This document shows positions 37,301-44,529 of a DNA stretch of 64,000 bases, one piece after another. Numbering within the stretch: the first letter of the stretch is position 1; each line of letters begins with the position of its first letter. The stretch spans positions 41,476,333 to 41,540,332 of the forward strand of contig NC_092686.1 of the NCBI RefSeq assembly GCF_964275005.1. The letters run 5' to 3'. The position numbers and the translations under genes are program-made. The notes below the pieces were generated by a model. The model was not told the DNA's origin. It searched no databases and was given only the letters and a program-made list of their open reading frames with translations. Origin of the DNA: Diadema setosum (Eukaryota > Echinodermata > Echinoidea > Diadematoida > Diadematidae).

Positions 37301-40296
37301 TCACTCATACTGTTCTACTAATATTGCTACATTCTCTCAATCCTTATGTTAATGAAGGTGAACTTGTCCTTTAAAGATTTTCAAGGCAGGTGCAATTGGT
37401 TTCCAGAATGTCCTGAGAGAAACCCACTCATTTTGACAGTTTGACTTCAATGTCGTAAGCATAAATAATCTCCTATTTCACATTGAAACCATGCAGGTTT
37501 GTGTATTACGAGCAAAGCTGTGAAAAGTCAAGAGACCTTGGTTTTCCTATCAGTTTGAAGAATTTCTTAATCCATCAATATCTGTGGTGCAGGCAAAGCA
37601 ATATTGAAACCAGAAAAGCATTTGGAAAGTGCAGACCTCCCACAAAGCAGCTCATTTCCACCCTACATGCATGCTCAATATTGCCCCCTTTTCCCAATGA
37701 TAAAGAAGCCTTGTTTTTACCTCCTCATTATCAGCTTCCTGCTATGCAACACCTCGAGCAGGGTACGCGCTTTAGTATGCATGTGCAAACCTCTAATGTG
37801 CGCAGCTTGAACTCCCAAGTTCACCGACTCTATTTGCTAAAAGATTAAAAAAAAAAATCCATCAAAACTTCATAAAAATTCCAGGATCACTACCAAAATG
37901 TAATCATCTGTTCCTTGTGTAATTATTGACCTTTCCCGTAAGTTTCATTGAAATCCATAAATAACTTTAGTTATTTTGCAAGCAAATCAACCCTGACAAA
38001 AACATACCCTCCCTCGCAGAGATAATAATGGTAAAAGTGGACAAAATGAATTCTAATTAAACATCATGTAGTCTTTCCTGCTGCAGTTATTATACTAAAT
38101 TGGGGTAGCACAGTGACAGAGCAAACTGCTCAAGACAGGTGAAATTTGATTAACATAAAACCTGTGAAGCTAAAATGATAAGAAATTTGCTCTTAGATAC
38201 AAACTGCATCATACAACAACGGGGTAAATGAATAGAAGGACTGGATAGGAAGGCTAGCACCAAACCTGACATTGGCTGTAGAGGTATGGGTGTTGTTTGC
38301 CAGAAGTCTGACTGGGTTCAAGCCATCCAAGAGCAGATGCTGAGGAAGATGTCTCATAGATGACCTTGATACACACTTGGGACCCTCTGGAAAGTAAAAT
38401 CAATTTGACACATTTAGTAATCTCCAAACACAGAGTGGCTTTAAATGACATTATACTTAGCAAAATGATAAAAACACATATGTTGAGCAAAGTTGGAGAT
38501 GACAGCTTTTTTTTTTAAGGCACAAGACGTACTATAAGATCTTTAGAAACAAATGCATAAAAGATTCCTCAAAAGTCTGTGGTTGTCAAACTACTTACAA
38601 TGTACGTATAATTTCAAGATCCATTCTTCATAGCCTCTGTAAGGGACTGGAACAATCTTCCCTCATCAAATTATGTAAACAGTTCCTCTGGGAAATATTA
38701 GTTAAAGTCGAAACAATACAGCTAAGTTGTTCCACATGCAGTGCACTTTTCACCTCATCAAGTTACATTGCAGCATGGATGCGTCTGCAGAGGATATTTT
38801 GCTGATGAAACTATCCAGATCCAGTCCAGATAATTTTTCACAAAGAAAGGAACAAGTGATATGTTCAAGAATGACTTAGTAGCAACAATTCAAAGAACCA
38901 AATTTGTTTATCACATAAGAACATGACCTAGTAGAGTGTTTAGTGACATGCCTGTTGGGCACAATTCCTTACACTCACAGATTACTTACTTGGCTTGCGC
39001 AGATGATGGTAAGTTGATAGACAGAGGTGAGCCAAGTGCGCCGGTAGGTTCCTTAAGTTCAAAGGTCAATTTCTCTCCTGATGAATCATTGATAACCTCC
39101 GACACTGTCAGCTCTTCGCTTGTATCTAAAACCTGTAGGATAGTTGTGGGTTCATTTAATTATAGAATTGTAAATGAAGCAGAACTGCAGCATTTGCAGC
39201 CACTACTTGATCAAAACGGTCTCCCAATTCTTACATATATGGTAGCATCTCTAGACTCTAGTCCAAAACAATATCCAACATCTCTCCAGCTTCAGCAATA
39301 TTCGCCTACAATTTTCTGTCATGGACTTTTCTTCTCATATAAGAACATTTTACTACAAAATATATATCTCATATTTTCCCTCTTAAGAAATATAATGTAA
39401 TACATGAGGTAAATAATAGTCACATAGATGCACAATACAGCAGGGCTGCCAACCTTGAGTGAGAGTTTGGAGTGAGACATTGTGAGGGAGTGACCAAACC
39501 TGAGGGATTGAAGCAACCGTGGCGGTGGTGGTGGGGGGAGGGGGGAGAGGGGGGTTGAGGGTGGTGTGGAAGGAGAGTACATCTCCCTCCCCCTCCCCCT
39601 TTCCACTGGAGGGAGCTTTGACAGTTTTATATTTTAGATGGTGCACCCTGCCCGGCCCTGGTGCATACTTCAGTTCAGTAAAGATTTCAACACATGCATA
39701 GAGAGTGTGCCCCTAGCAAAGTCTCGAAGGTTTGGGCTTGGGCATTTGAATGTTTGGATTATCAGGGACGGTCAATAGGGAACACTTCTTTTTTTTTTTG
39801 CTTTTTGCTTTGTTTTTTAGGGTTCGGTGTGAGAATTTTTTATCAGAGTGAGACAGTTAAAATTTGGTGAATTGGGCGAGTCTCACGCTAAGTAAAAAGC
39901 GTGAGCTTTGACCTCAAAATGACTCGAGTCATTTTGAGGTCATAACTGTGTGTGGCCCCTACACCCTTGGACTGCCAAATCTTTAATAAACTCCTTTTTA
40001 CAGCATTCACTGAGATTAGAATCAGTTTCAAAGTTTTATTGCAGATTACTTCCGTTTTGTTTTGTCCTATGTAAACTGAAAACTGCTCAGTCCCATACGT
40101 GCAAAAATATGCACTGCTTAAATTTCGACACACTTACCACACTGGAAACACCGTCCTGGAGAACATCCAGCGACAGTTTCACAGATCCAGTGAGTACCTT
40201 CCGCTTAAAATCCACATTCCATTCAATTGATAGATGTTTTGTGGTAACCTTTGATGGATCGGACAGTGAATTTGGGTCGCTTCGTTTGTCAGCCAT
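16773..40296 (-). CDS. LTA4H: Leukotriene A4 hydrolase / aminopeptidase, complete gene (17 coding exons per mRNA, one of them in three alternative copies)
   Basis: Cytosolic M1-family zinc metalloenzyme. In vertebrates it hydrolyses the epoxide LTA4 to LTB4 and also acts as an aminopeptidase. Exons were joined by hand; all introns are GT-AG and phases agree throughout, giving 618 residues against 611 in human. Visible motifs: substrate-site QCQ (residues 139-141), YGGMEN (272-277, the GXMEN peptidase motif), zinc site HEIAH (300-304) with the third ligand Glu323 exactly 18 residues later, PYEKG with the catalytic Tyr389 (human Tyr383), and GRMKFTR with Arg570 and Lys572 (human Arg563 and Lys565). 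Domain order follows the family: N-terminal saddle, thermolysin-like catalytic domain, C-terminal helical domain. The start at 40296 (MADKRSDP) matches the family N-terminus. The 3' end is not defined: I saw no AATAAA on this strand within about 500 nt after the stop, only an ATTAAA at 16374-16379. The head-to-head neighbour is PBRM1; these genes are on different human chromosomes. Confidence 0.97.
16968..17182. repeat. Inverted-repeat element with telomere-like core, copy 1
   Basis: About 33-bp TIRs (CATTTGCTCCTG-CACAATTGCTCC and its reverse complement near 17147-17176) enclose GGTTAGGGT-type degenerate telomere repeats (17031-17098). It is inside an LTA4H intron, between exons 16 and 17. 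Confidence 0.8.
17768..17872 (-). CDS. LTA4H: LTA4H coding exon 16 (residues 544-579)
   Basis: Encodes [20 protein letters not shown] then [10 protein letters not shown]. Arg570 and Lys572 correspond to human Arg563 (both activities) and Lys565 (substrate carboxylate). Acceptor TAG, donor GTGAGA; phase 2 on both ends. Confidence 0.96.
18941..19023 (-). CDS. LTA4H: LTA4H coding exon 15 (residues 517-544)
   Basis: Encodes [20 protein letters not shown] then HNSEIRF, the family APLPLGHI--MQEVYNFN--NNSEIRFR stretch. The acceptor AACAG follows an unusual polypyrimidine tract made of a pure C run (19029-19042 on the plus strand is a G run). Leaves in phase 2, donor GTGAGG. Confidence 0.93.
19324..19508. 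repeat. (CA)n followed by a long (ATTC)n microsatellite
   Basis: CA repeats at about 19322-19369 and about 20 units of ATTC from 19411 to about 19508, within the intron between LTA4H exons 14 and 15. Confidence 0.95.
20357..20452 (-). CDS. LTA4H: LTA4H coding exon 14 (residues 485-516)
   Basis: Encodes [20 protein letters not shown] then LLHE, matching the family F-A-DLKDLSS-QLNEFLAQ helix. Phase 0 on both sides; acceptor CCAG, donor GTTAGT. Confidence 0.94.
21550..21604 (-). CDS. LTA4H: LTA4H coding exon 13 (residues 466-484)
   Basis: A 55-nt exon encoding [18 protein letters not shown], aligned with the family YD-TL---C-ALS-RW segment. Acceptor CAG, donor GTAAGG, phase 2 to 0. Confidence 0.92.
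21646..21808. repeat. Short pogo/Tigger-like inverted-repeat element
   Basis: Ends TACAGTGCATGTCC and GACGGGAGTCCACTGTA resemble the CAGTGGACTCCCG terminus typical of pogo-class elements. The AT-rich interior has TTATAATGAA repeats. It sits within an LTA4H intron. Confidence 0.55.
22198..22274 (-). CDS. LTA4H: LTA4H coding exon 12 (residues 441-466)
   Basis: Encodes [20 protein letters not shown] then PPVTP, matching the family VDW--WLYSPGLPP-KP block that links the catalytic and helical domains. TAG acceptor, donor GTAAGT, phase 0 to 2. Confidence 0.95.
23031..23131 (-). CDS. LTA4H: LTA4H coding exon 11 (residues 407-440)
   Basis: Encodes [20 protein letters not shown] then [10 protein letters not shown], the family FLKAYVEKFSYKSI-T-DWKDFLY segment. 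Enters in phase 1, which fits any single copy of exon 10, and ends in phase 0 at GTATTT. The preceding intron is about 5 kb and full of mobile elements. Confidence 0.95.
25488..25600. repeat. Long hairpin within the composite element
   Basis: CGTTTGGGGCATACAT (left) and ATGTATGCCCCAAACG (right) are exact complements. Imperfect pairing extends outward through GGAC and GGCCGCTGC / GCAACGGCC, giving arms of about 45 bp. Confidence 0.8.
25785..27994. mobile_element. Inner inverted-repeat element of about 2.2 kb
   Basis: Ends ACTTAAAGGGGCCGCGAA (left) and the complement of GCTTAAAGGGGCTGTGAA (right). The left part is CpG-rich and includes a start codon with an acidic reading frame (26142-26375); the rest is noncoding. 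It shares the TTAAAGGGG terminus type with the elements at 8318 and 15015. Confidence 0.65.
26142..26375 (+). pseudogene. Frameshifted first-exon fragment inside the transposon, resembling invertebrate P2X7-like intracellular-domain proteins
   Basis: ATG opens [20 protein letters not shown] and runs to a stop at about 26280. In the next frame the reading continues [16 protein letters not shown], then [14 protein letters not shown] up to a GTAAGT donor. An acidic Ser-rich lead followed by RYxFEPE and R-x-N-x-DW is the pattern I associate with invertebrate proteins annotated as P2X7-like. One base is out of frame between the halves. The following WCxCxxC part is not in the element. The assignment is from memory and tentative. 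Confidence 0.35.
28190..28337 (-). CDS. LTA4H: LTA4H exon 10, alternative copy C (Leu at the human Tyr378 position)
   Basis: The most diverged copy, again exactly 148 nt and phase 0 to 1, with acceptor ATAG and donor GTGGGT. It begins [16 protein letters not shown]; the core is [17 protein letters not shown]. The catalytic Tyr and the Asp are kept, the Tyr378 equivalent is Leu, and the Pro before the catalytic Tyr is Ala. Its FTHLIV stretch is closer to the vertebrate FTKLVV than copies A and B are, so C may be the older form. Confidence 0.9.
29223..29370 (-). CDS. LTA4H: LTA4H exon 10, alternative copy B (Phe at the human Tyr378 position)
   Basis: Same length, phases and splice sites as copy A, separated from it by 144 nt. 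Core sequence [17 protein letters not shown], a natural Tyr-to-Phe change at the suicide-inactivation site. The open frame and exact splice sites argue against decay. Five of 49 residues differ from copy A: Asp to Lys near the start, Tyr-Cys-Arg to Phe-Ser-Ser, and Ile to Val. Confidence 0.9.
29515..29662 (-). CDS. LTA4H: LTA4H exon 10, alternative copy A (Tyr at the human Tyr378 position)
   Basis: First of three tandem versions. 148 nt, phase 0 in and phase 1 out, acceptor TTAG, donor GTAAGA. Core sequence [17 protein letters not shown]: Asp381 equals human Asp375 (epoxide hydrolase specificity), Tyr384 equals Tyr378, Tyr389 equals Tyr383 (peptidase proton donor). It has one extra residue relative to human (LEGGID versus LTDID). 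About 93 percent identical to copy B at the DNA level by hand count (10 differences). Confidence 0.93.
30731..30913 (-). CDS. LTA4H: LTA4H coding exon 9 with HEXXH zinc site (residues 297-357)
   Basis: Encodes [17 protein letters not shown] then [19 protein letters not shown]. His300, His304 and Glu323 are the zinc ligands and Glu301 the general base; the HEXXH-X18-E spacing is exact. Phase 0 on both sides, donor GTGAGT. It is followed downstream by three alternative versions of the next exon. Confidence 0.98.
31377..32160 (-). repeat. Dispersed repeat with antisense reading frame, copy 2
   Basis: Partner of 11343-12270. The minus-strand frame at 31961-32152 ends [16 protein letters not shown] and [13 protein letters not shown]. 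Over the last 47 residues the two copies share about 30 identical positions, with no internal stop in either. It is inserted in the LTA4H intron between exons 8 and 9. Confidence 0.6.
32304..32327 (-). CDS. LTA4H: LTA4H coding exon 8, 24-nt microexon (residues 289-296)
   Basis: Only eight codons, AGDRSLAN, matching the family AGDKSLSN block just before the zinc site. Acceptor TTACAG and donor GTGAGT are both clear. Without it the GGMEN and HEXXH exons would still join in frame but lose this conserved loop. The human gene is also reported to have a very small exon. Confidence 0.93.
33307..33447 (-). CDS. LTA4H: LTA4H coding exon 7 with GXMEN motif (residues 242-288)
   Basis: Encodes [20 protein letters not shown], then [26 protein letters not shown] (272-277) is the exopeptidase motif that holds the substrate N-terminus. 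Phase 0 on both sides, donor GTGAGG. Confidence 0.97.
34066..34138 (-). CDS. LTA4H: LTA4H coding exon 6 (residues 217-241)
   Basis: Encodes [20 protein letters not shown] then EFAE, the family IGPRT-VWSEKE-VEKSAYEF segment at the entry to the catalytic domain. Acceptor TAG, donor GTAAGC; phase 2 in, phase 0 out. Confidence 0.96.
34242..34329. repeat. 90-bp palindromic element, copy 2
   Basis: Degenerate copy with GGCAGGTGTCTGTTGGAAAT and GTAGCAAAATCAGTCCGTCC, ends ATTGAGGAC and GTCCTCAAC. Intronic in LTA4H. Confidence 0.8.
34382..34750. repeat. 369-bp inverted-repeat element (GTTTACAGTG ends)
   Basis: Ends GTTTACAGTGCAGGGCTGGG and the complement of CTCACTGTAAAC. GGCTCAGCC-type motifs recur inside in both directions, and TTACAGTG occurs internally, suggesting repeated duplication of the end sequence. 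Confidence 0.75.
35080..35237 (-). CDS. LTA4H: LTA4H coding exon 5 (residues 165-217)
   Basis: Encodes [13 protein letters not shown], then a polar loop, then [20 protein letters not shown], which ends the N-terminal domain. TAG acceptor, donor GTGAAC; leaves in phase 2. Confidence 0.95.
36039..36107 (-). CDS. LTA4H: LTA4H coding exon 4 (residues 142-164)
   Basis: A 69-nt exon encoding [20 protein letters not shown] and DAK, the family AIH-R-ILPCQDTP-VK-TY block. Flanked by a TTACAG acceptor and a GTAATC donor; phase 0 on both sides. Confidence 0.96.
36250..36510. repeat. GGCC-rich repeat with GGCCCGAGGCCACCAGGCCA motifs
   Basis: Short GGCC(C/A) words recur in both orientations between LTA4H exons 3 and 4. 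It resembles a degenerate palindromic repeat; no reading frame with support. Confidence 0.45.
36817..37376. repeat. 560-bp element with long (about 120-bp) terminal inverted repeats
   Basis: Left TIR CTTTAAGGACAAGTTCACC to about 36945; right TIR from about 37252 to GGTGAACTTGTCCTTTAAAG. The interior matches the fragment at 1-232, and a partial TIR (AGGAAAATCGAACAATCCGT) occurs near 63330. Intronic in LTA4H. Confidence 0.85.
37605..38026. repeat. Dispersed repeat, copy 2 of the 7.8-kb family
   Basis: CCAGAAAAGCATT, AGCTTGAACTCCCAAGTTCA and CAGGATCACTACCAAAAT align with copy 1. It ends ACCCTCCCTCGCAGAGATAA, corresponding to the CCTCCGCCAAGGGAGGAGG end of copy 3. Confidence 0.75.
38266..38386 (-). 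CDS. LTA4H: LTA4H coding exon 3 (residues 101-141)
   Basis: Encodes [20 protein letters not shown] followed by Gln141, among the most conserved N-domain stretches in the family. Gln139 and Gln141 correspond to human Gln134 and Gln136 at the substrate pocket. Enters in phase 2 and ends in phase 0, donor GTTTGG. Confidence 0.96.
38990..39132 (-). CDS. LTA4H: LTA4H coding exon 2 (residues 54-101)
   Basis: Encodes [14 protein letters not shown] through LPSSAQA, the second stretch of the N-terminal beta domain. Acceptor CAG and donor GTAAGT; enters in phase 0 and leaves in phase 2, matching exon 3. Confidence 0.93.
39909..39942. promoter_or_regulatory. Perfect 34-bp palindrome in LTA4H intron 1
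   Basis: Each strand begins TGACCTCAAAATGACTC and is followed by its exact complement; there is no loop. It contains TGACCT and AGGTCA (nuclear-receptor half-sites) at the ends and TGACTCGAGTCA at the centre. It lies about 200 bp inside the first intron. It could be a regulatory site or a remnant of repeat ends. Confidence 0.5.
40138..40296 (-). CDS. LTA4H: LTA4H coding exon 1 (residues 1-53)
   Basis: Starts at ATG with [11 protein letters not shown] and contains [12 protein letters not shown], the first beta strand region of the N-terminal saddle domain. Ends in phase 0 at the donor GTAAGT (minus strand). The frame stays open upstream of the ATG as far as 40683, but the match to family N-termini begins here, so this start is preferred. 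Confidence 0.95.
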
Positions 40297-40520
40297 TCTG
40301 CCGAATTCGCATTTCCCTTTCAGCAAAGAGAGTGTACAATAAGCGCAAGCACGCACTCGTGCAGCGAGCGCAGCGGCGGCGATCGCGGGGCGAAGCCACC
40401 GAACTTTAGTTCGGTGGGCGAAGCCCGAACTGTGGTGCCGGGTGCAGAGGACTGTAGCACGTGAGAGCGGAGGTGCAGACTGAGAGCTAGCTGAGCGAAG
40501 AGGCGGTCGCTTGCCCTCAT
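40297..40520 (-). promoter_or_regulatory. LTA4H: Candidate LTA4H promoter / 5' untranslated region
   Basis: A GC- and CpG-rich stretch directly upstream of the LTA4H start, in contrast to AT-rich surroundings. No TATA box is evident. It includes a CACGTG E-box core near 40459 and a 9-bp perfect stem-loop at 40396-40417. The transcription start cannot be fixed from sequence. Confidence 0.45.
40396..40417 (-). promoter_or_regulatory. Stem-loop 100-120 nt upstream of the LTA4H start
   Basis: CCACCGAAC and GTTCGGTGG form a perfect 9-bp stem around a four-base loop. If transcribed it would fold in the 5' leader. No known element is recognised. Confidence 0.35.
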
Positions 40521-40900
40521 GAATATTCACAACATAACACAATGTCAAAACTCGATGCCTGTACCTGTGAACCGCAAGAATCAGCAGCTGGTGATCGAAC
40601 ATCGAACCAAGGACAAGGAGGCCCAATCTCCCTGATCGAACCTTGACCACCCTAATCAGTGGGAATATGTCATGTGATCCCAATTTGATTATGGCGAAAT
40701 AGACTATTTATATATCTTTTTTTCTCTCTCTCTCGATCTGTATCTCGAAGAGGATCGTCCACAATTCAACACAACTACGGAGTTACTGTAGATTGATTAT
40801 GCCATTTGTTTTATTGTTCTTTGACCCTGTCTTTCAGAAACAACAGGGAATTAAAGAAATACATCCACAATTTCAACTAACCGTGATAATATCTCTTTGT

Positions 40901-41158
40901 GGTGTCACGTTCACGGAGATCGCATGTTGCAGTTCCATGATATTTACTCCTACAACATTTTCTCCTATAAGATATCTGTAGGCTAAACCAGACATCTATA
41001 GTCTGCCTACAATTGTAACACTAAGTCTAATCATAATCATCACATCAAACTAAACCTAAAACCCTATCAGAACCCTAACCCTAACCCTAACCCCAATTAA
41101 GTGCTTGCAGAAACTTAGACCGGAGCAACTGTCGCAGGAACAAAAATGTTGTGTCACC
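40901..41158. repeat. Inverted-repeat element with telomere-like core, copy 2
   Basis: Ends GGTGTCACGTTCACGGAGAT and the complement of a GTTGTGTCACC end are related to 16968-17182. The core holds AACCCTAACCCTAACCCTAA (41071-41093), three to four clean telomere-type units. Confidence 0.8.
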
Positions 41159-42242
41159 ATGCAACACATGATAATATATTTCTTGTAAGAAACGTACTTT
41201 GTAAGTTGACAACAGAAGAATATAGGCACTACCATGAAGTCAACTGCAGAATGTTAAACTGAATTGTAATAAAGAGGGAGGGGGAGAGAGGGGGAGGGAG
41301 AACAGAAAACATGTCACTCAGAATACCTAAATACCTAATTACCTAAATAACTAATATCATGCATTTCAATGAGCAGTTTTTGGTCTGTAATTAAACCAAG
41401 GAAGAAGTTCAAGTGGTACACTAATGTCAAAACACATATCATCTGCATTAGGTAAAGTGGTAGCGGCGATGATGTTACTAGATAACATAAATTTGGTGTT
41501 TTAAAGTTACATATTCAAAGAGTTTGTTTGATCATAACCACCTACATTTCAACTGAAATAGGTTCAATGTATATTTGTTTCGAGCAACTAAGTACTTTTG
41601 GGTCAGGAATTTGCAAGAAGACTTTTATGGCAAAACGAGCTAACTCCATTCTTGTTAAGTTGAGATATTTGTTATTAAGCTGCTAAATAAACAAAGAAAA
41701 TAATAAGAAAATACATAATATTTTTAATGATAACTTCTAGAATAATCCTTGTTGTGTCACTAGTGAGGTATAATACCGGGAAGGTTTAATTTTGCTCTAT
41801 TTAATGGATGGACTTACTTTTAAAATGCTTAGTGGCGCTTAGCTCATTTTGCAATAAAGTTCTTCATATTTAAATTGGTTCATTGGGATATCAATCATCA
41901 TCGTTGAAAAGGGTCAGTAGATGTGCACTATCGTCAATGTCACTGTACTTAGAAACAGCTGCCAGAGTAGTCGAGAAGGAGAGTGAAAGGATAAAAAGAT
42001 ATACCAGGAATTAATTCCGGGCAAGAGCTTATCAGAGGTCTTTGCACTGTGGAGTATGAGAACGAAGGTAGTCTCTCTTGTAGTCGGAGCACTAAAATTG
42101 CTTGGACGATCTGGGTGTGTGCCCAACCGAGTGCAGATTCTTCAAAATGCAGTTACTCAGGAAGGCGAGAATCTCAGATCGAAGAGTATAGAAGTCTGAG
42201 GTTCCAGGATGGAACTAGACGTGATGTTGATCTCCAAGAGAT

Positions 42243-42243
<1 letters not shown>

Positions 42244-42273
<30 letters not shown>
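42244..42273. repeat. 30-base T run
   Basis: Pure T tract immediately after GAGATG. Possibly the tail of a retroposed sequence on the minus strand, but no matching body was identified. Confidence 0.7.
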
Positions 42274-42277
<4 letters not shown>

Positions 42278-42677
42278 GATAGAGACAATTACAATAATAA
42301 AAACATAAGGAACCTATTTGTACAGACTACGGTATGATACAGACACGGCCGGCGCTACATTGAAAAAGGGGGAGGGGTAGTTCATTCATTTTAATTCTTT
42401 CATTTATTTGTTCATCTCCAACAGAACTTGTAAATACATTTTTTTTTCTCAAATAAAACATAAGTACATAATAATTTATGTGTCAACAATTATTACAATT
42501 TCTATTTCTGGTGCCACTTCCGAGTTTCATCAGCTAACAAGCAAAAAGATATTCTTCAGCTGACAAGGAAAAACATGCTTTACCCCCGTTCCCACTTCAA
42601 GGTTTCATCGGCTGGCAAAATAAAAATCGTTCTGGTACAACTTTCAATAAGCAACTTCGAAGCATTTTTTTCTATTG

Positions 42678-42776
42678 TGCAAAAAAAAAAAAAAAAAAAA
42701 AATGGGGCGCAAGCACTCCTCCCCCCTCCCCCCCTCCCCCCCCCTCCCCCCCCCCTCCCCCCCCCCCCCCCCCGGC
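42678..42776. repeat. A run followed by a long C/T polypyrimidine tract
   Basis: About 22 A residues, a short unique piece, then about 55 bases of C with scattered T. It creates a spurious polyproline frame on the plus strand. G-quadruplex potential on the minus strand. Confidence 0.85.
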
Positions 42777-43700
42777 CGAAATGTGGTTTCCTGGACTTGG
42801 TGGGTTAATGGACGAGTAAATGATTTTTAAGAGTGGGCAGCAGAGTGGATCATTACGAATTGTATCTGGGTTAACTTTTCATAAAACCAGTGAAAATTCT
42901 GGCTAGCTTTGTGTTTGTTTTATTCGTTCGAGACTGAAAAAGGGTCGATCGACATCCTTTCTCGCAATTAATAGCGCCAGCTTTAGGTGGAACATTTATA
43001 CCCCGCTGCTCCGTGGATCGCGGGTCTTTGTTCAGTATTCGGTGTTGACGAAAACTTGGTCTATTCATCATAAATTGGAGTCAGATTGCCTTGAATTAGG
43101 TAAATATTATGGAAATCTGTCCACATAACTCAAAACTTTTATTCCAAACAGTATTTAATCATATCTCCTCGTAATTTTACACCGCTTGTTTGCGTTTCGT
43201 TTTGTGCATTGTTTAGTTGTGGCAGGTTTACATAGGCCTAGTCCCATGAATTATATTTTGTGTCTCCAATAAACTACATGCATGTACTACTTTAGAAACG
43301 GTAGACAATAATTTACGCTATTTTATTTGTTGTTTATTGTTTCGGCGTGGGCCATGGCATACTGCAGGCTAACTGTACACAGCTGCAGCCCTGTTGCAAC
43401 ACTTGTGTACAGCGACAGGACTGCTCCAATTGGGATCCTAAACACAAACACTGACAAAGCAATGCATGTGCGGTGCACGTCGATTGCGTTGATTTTGCAG
43501 TTTTGGATTCATGACAATAATGTTGACGACATCATGTTTGTCACCTTAGACTTGTGAAGGACAATCGTCATTAAAATTAAATTCATAATGGTGTTATCGA
43601 TATTGACATAGACCAAAGACAAGAGCTCTACACAATTCACAAGTTACCGAAAACGAAGATTTAAATTTAATGCAGCGTGTGCGCACGGTAAATCAGACTT

Positions 43701-43733
43701 CTTCTCACGGCCATATTTGAATAACCAGTAAGT
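43701..43733 (+). promoter_or_regulatory. Possible noncoding PBRM1 5' exon end (donor GTAAGT) near a YY1-like site
   Basis: CACGGCCATATTTG followed by AACCA and GTAAGT. YY1-type GCCAT-TT motifs often sit just downstream of transcription starts, and a noncoding 5' exon is required by the acceptor at 44373. The link is only positional. Confidence 0.2.
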
Positions 43734-44187
43734 AGCGCGAGCGTGATTGGCGCTGCACTTTCAAAGGTCACGCTGTCGACCGTGCTGTGGTACACTCAAG
43801 CAGCGCATGCCACAGAACTGTATGTGACGCACACAGAATTTGGTCACACATTTGCGCACAACTTGCATCGTTCAAATCTGGTATCTAGAATTATGCAACG
43901 ATGGACTCCGAAAGTCAGGGATTGTGCTAAAAATTGGTCAGGGTACTAATAGTTAGAACCTGGACTCAAAATAGGCCAGGACATTTCTAGCTGGAGCTTG
44001 GTTTGGCCCTTCTTTGCCTTTAGATTGGTTCTCAAGTTTGAATTAAACATGTTACCTATTGCTATTCTATTGGCAATATTTGTGGCAAACTAAGAGAAAA
44101 GATGACATCTAGACAATATAAATAATGTGTATGTCCCATTGCACAGAATATAGATTGGATCTCTTCAAAATTGTTTCATACAACTCT

Positions 44188-44279
44188 TAACCCGTTGAGG
44201 ACGGTTTGATTTTGCTACAACATGCATTTCCCATAGACACCTGCCCGAGTATACTCGGGACTCATCCTCAACGGGTTAA
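44188..44279. repeat. 92-bp palindromic element, copy 3 (inverted)
   Basis: TTAACCCGTTGAGGACGG to CATCCTCAACGGGTTAA; interior CCTGCCCGAGTATACTCGGG. Opposite orientation to copies 1 and 2. It ends about 95 bp upstream of the PBRM1 acceptor at 44373. Confidence 0.85.
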
Positions 44280-44373
44280 ATGAAAGTCTGGTTGCAATGA
44301 AATTGGTGGATAGATTTTAACTTCAGGGATGATGGGTAATAAAAATAGCAAAGTCCTTTTTTTTCTGTTTCAG

Positions 44374-44412
44374 ATTCCAGCCATCAATTGTACAAGAGGG
44401 TGTAGGTCAAAG
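44374..44412 (+). other. PBRM1: PBRM1 5' untranslated part of the first coding exon
   Basis: A strong acceptor (pyrimidine run then TTTCAG) ends at 44373, so the start codon lies in an internal exon and at least one upstream noncoding exon is implied. The 39 nt before ATG have no in-frame stop. The ATG context is TCAAAGATGT. Confidence 0.65.
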
Positions 44413-44529
44413 ATGTCCAAGCGTCGCAGATCTACAACCTCAGAGGCAAGAGATGATGATGAACCTCACACGTCGCCAACAACCCTGACCATTAAGAGGA
44501 GAAAGAGATCTGTAAATGTCCAGGATGTT
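44413..44529 (+). CDS. PBRM1: PBRM1 coding exon 1 (residues 1-39)
   Basis: Encodes MSKRRRSTTSEARDDDEPHT then LTIKRRKRSVNVQDV: a basic N-terminus with two KRRR-type clusters, probably nuclear localisation signals. Donor GTACGT, phase 0. Confidence 0.88.

Larger units (their letters stand above)
40297..44373. other. Head-to-head intergenic region between LTA4H and PBRM1
   Basis: Holds the GC-rich LTA4H 5' flank (about 40297-40520) with a short hairpin, a telomere-like inverted-repeat element, a run of T (42244-42273), a long C-rich tract (about 42719-42774) and a 92-bp palindromic repeat. A noncoding PBRM1 exon must lie here or be overlooked. A candidate donor is at 43728, after a GGCCATATTTG sequence resembling a YY1 site. 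Confidence 0.5.

Noticed and set aside
39319..39701. Overlapping Pro/Ser-rich and Gly-rich frames
   Set aside because: They come from a GGGGAG-type low-complexity stretch within LTA4H intron 1.
40297..40683. In-frame open extension upstream of the LTA4H start, which would add 129 residues
   Set aside because: The added residues have no family similarity, and the sequence is a CpG-rich leader with few stops by composition. The protein match begins at MADKRS.
41071..41093. True telomere or chromosome end
   Set aside because: Only a few units, enclosed by inverted repeats of a small mobile element and flanked by genes on both sides.
42575..42808. Proline-rich frame
   Set aside because: Translation of the long C tract; no gene context.
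42940..42990. Similarity of a minus-strand AINCEKGCRS peptide to AINCTRGCRS, read just before the PBRM1 start
   Set aside because: The shared word lies in an untranslated leader, and the DNA identity is too low over too short a span to claim a duplicated exon.
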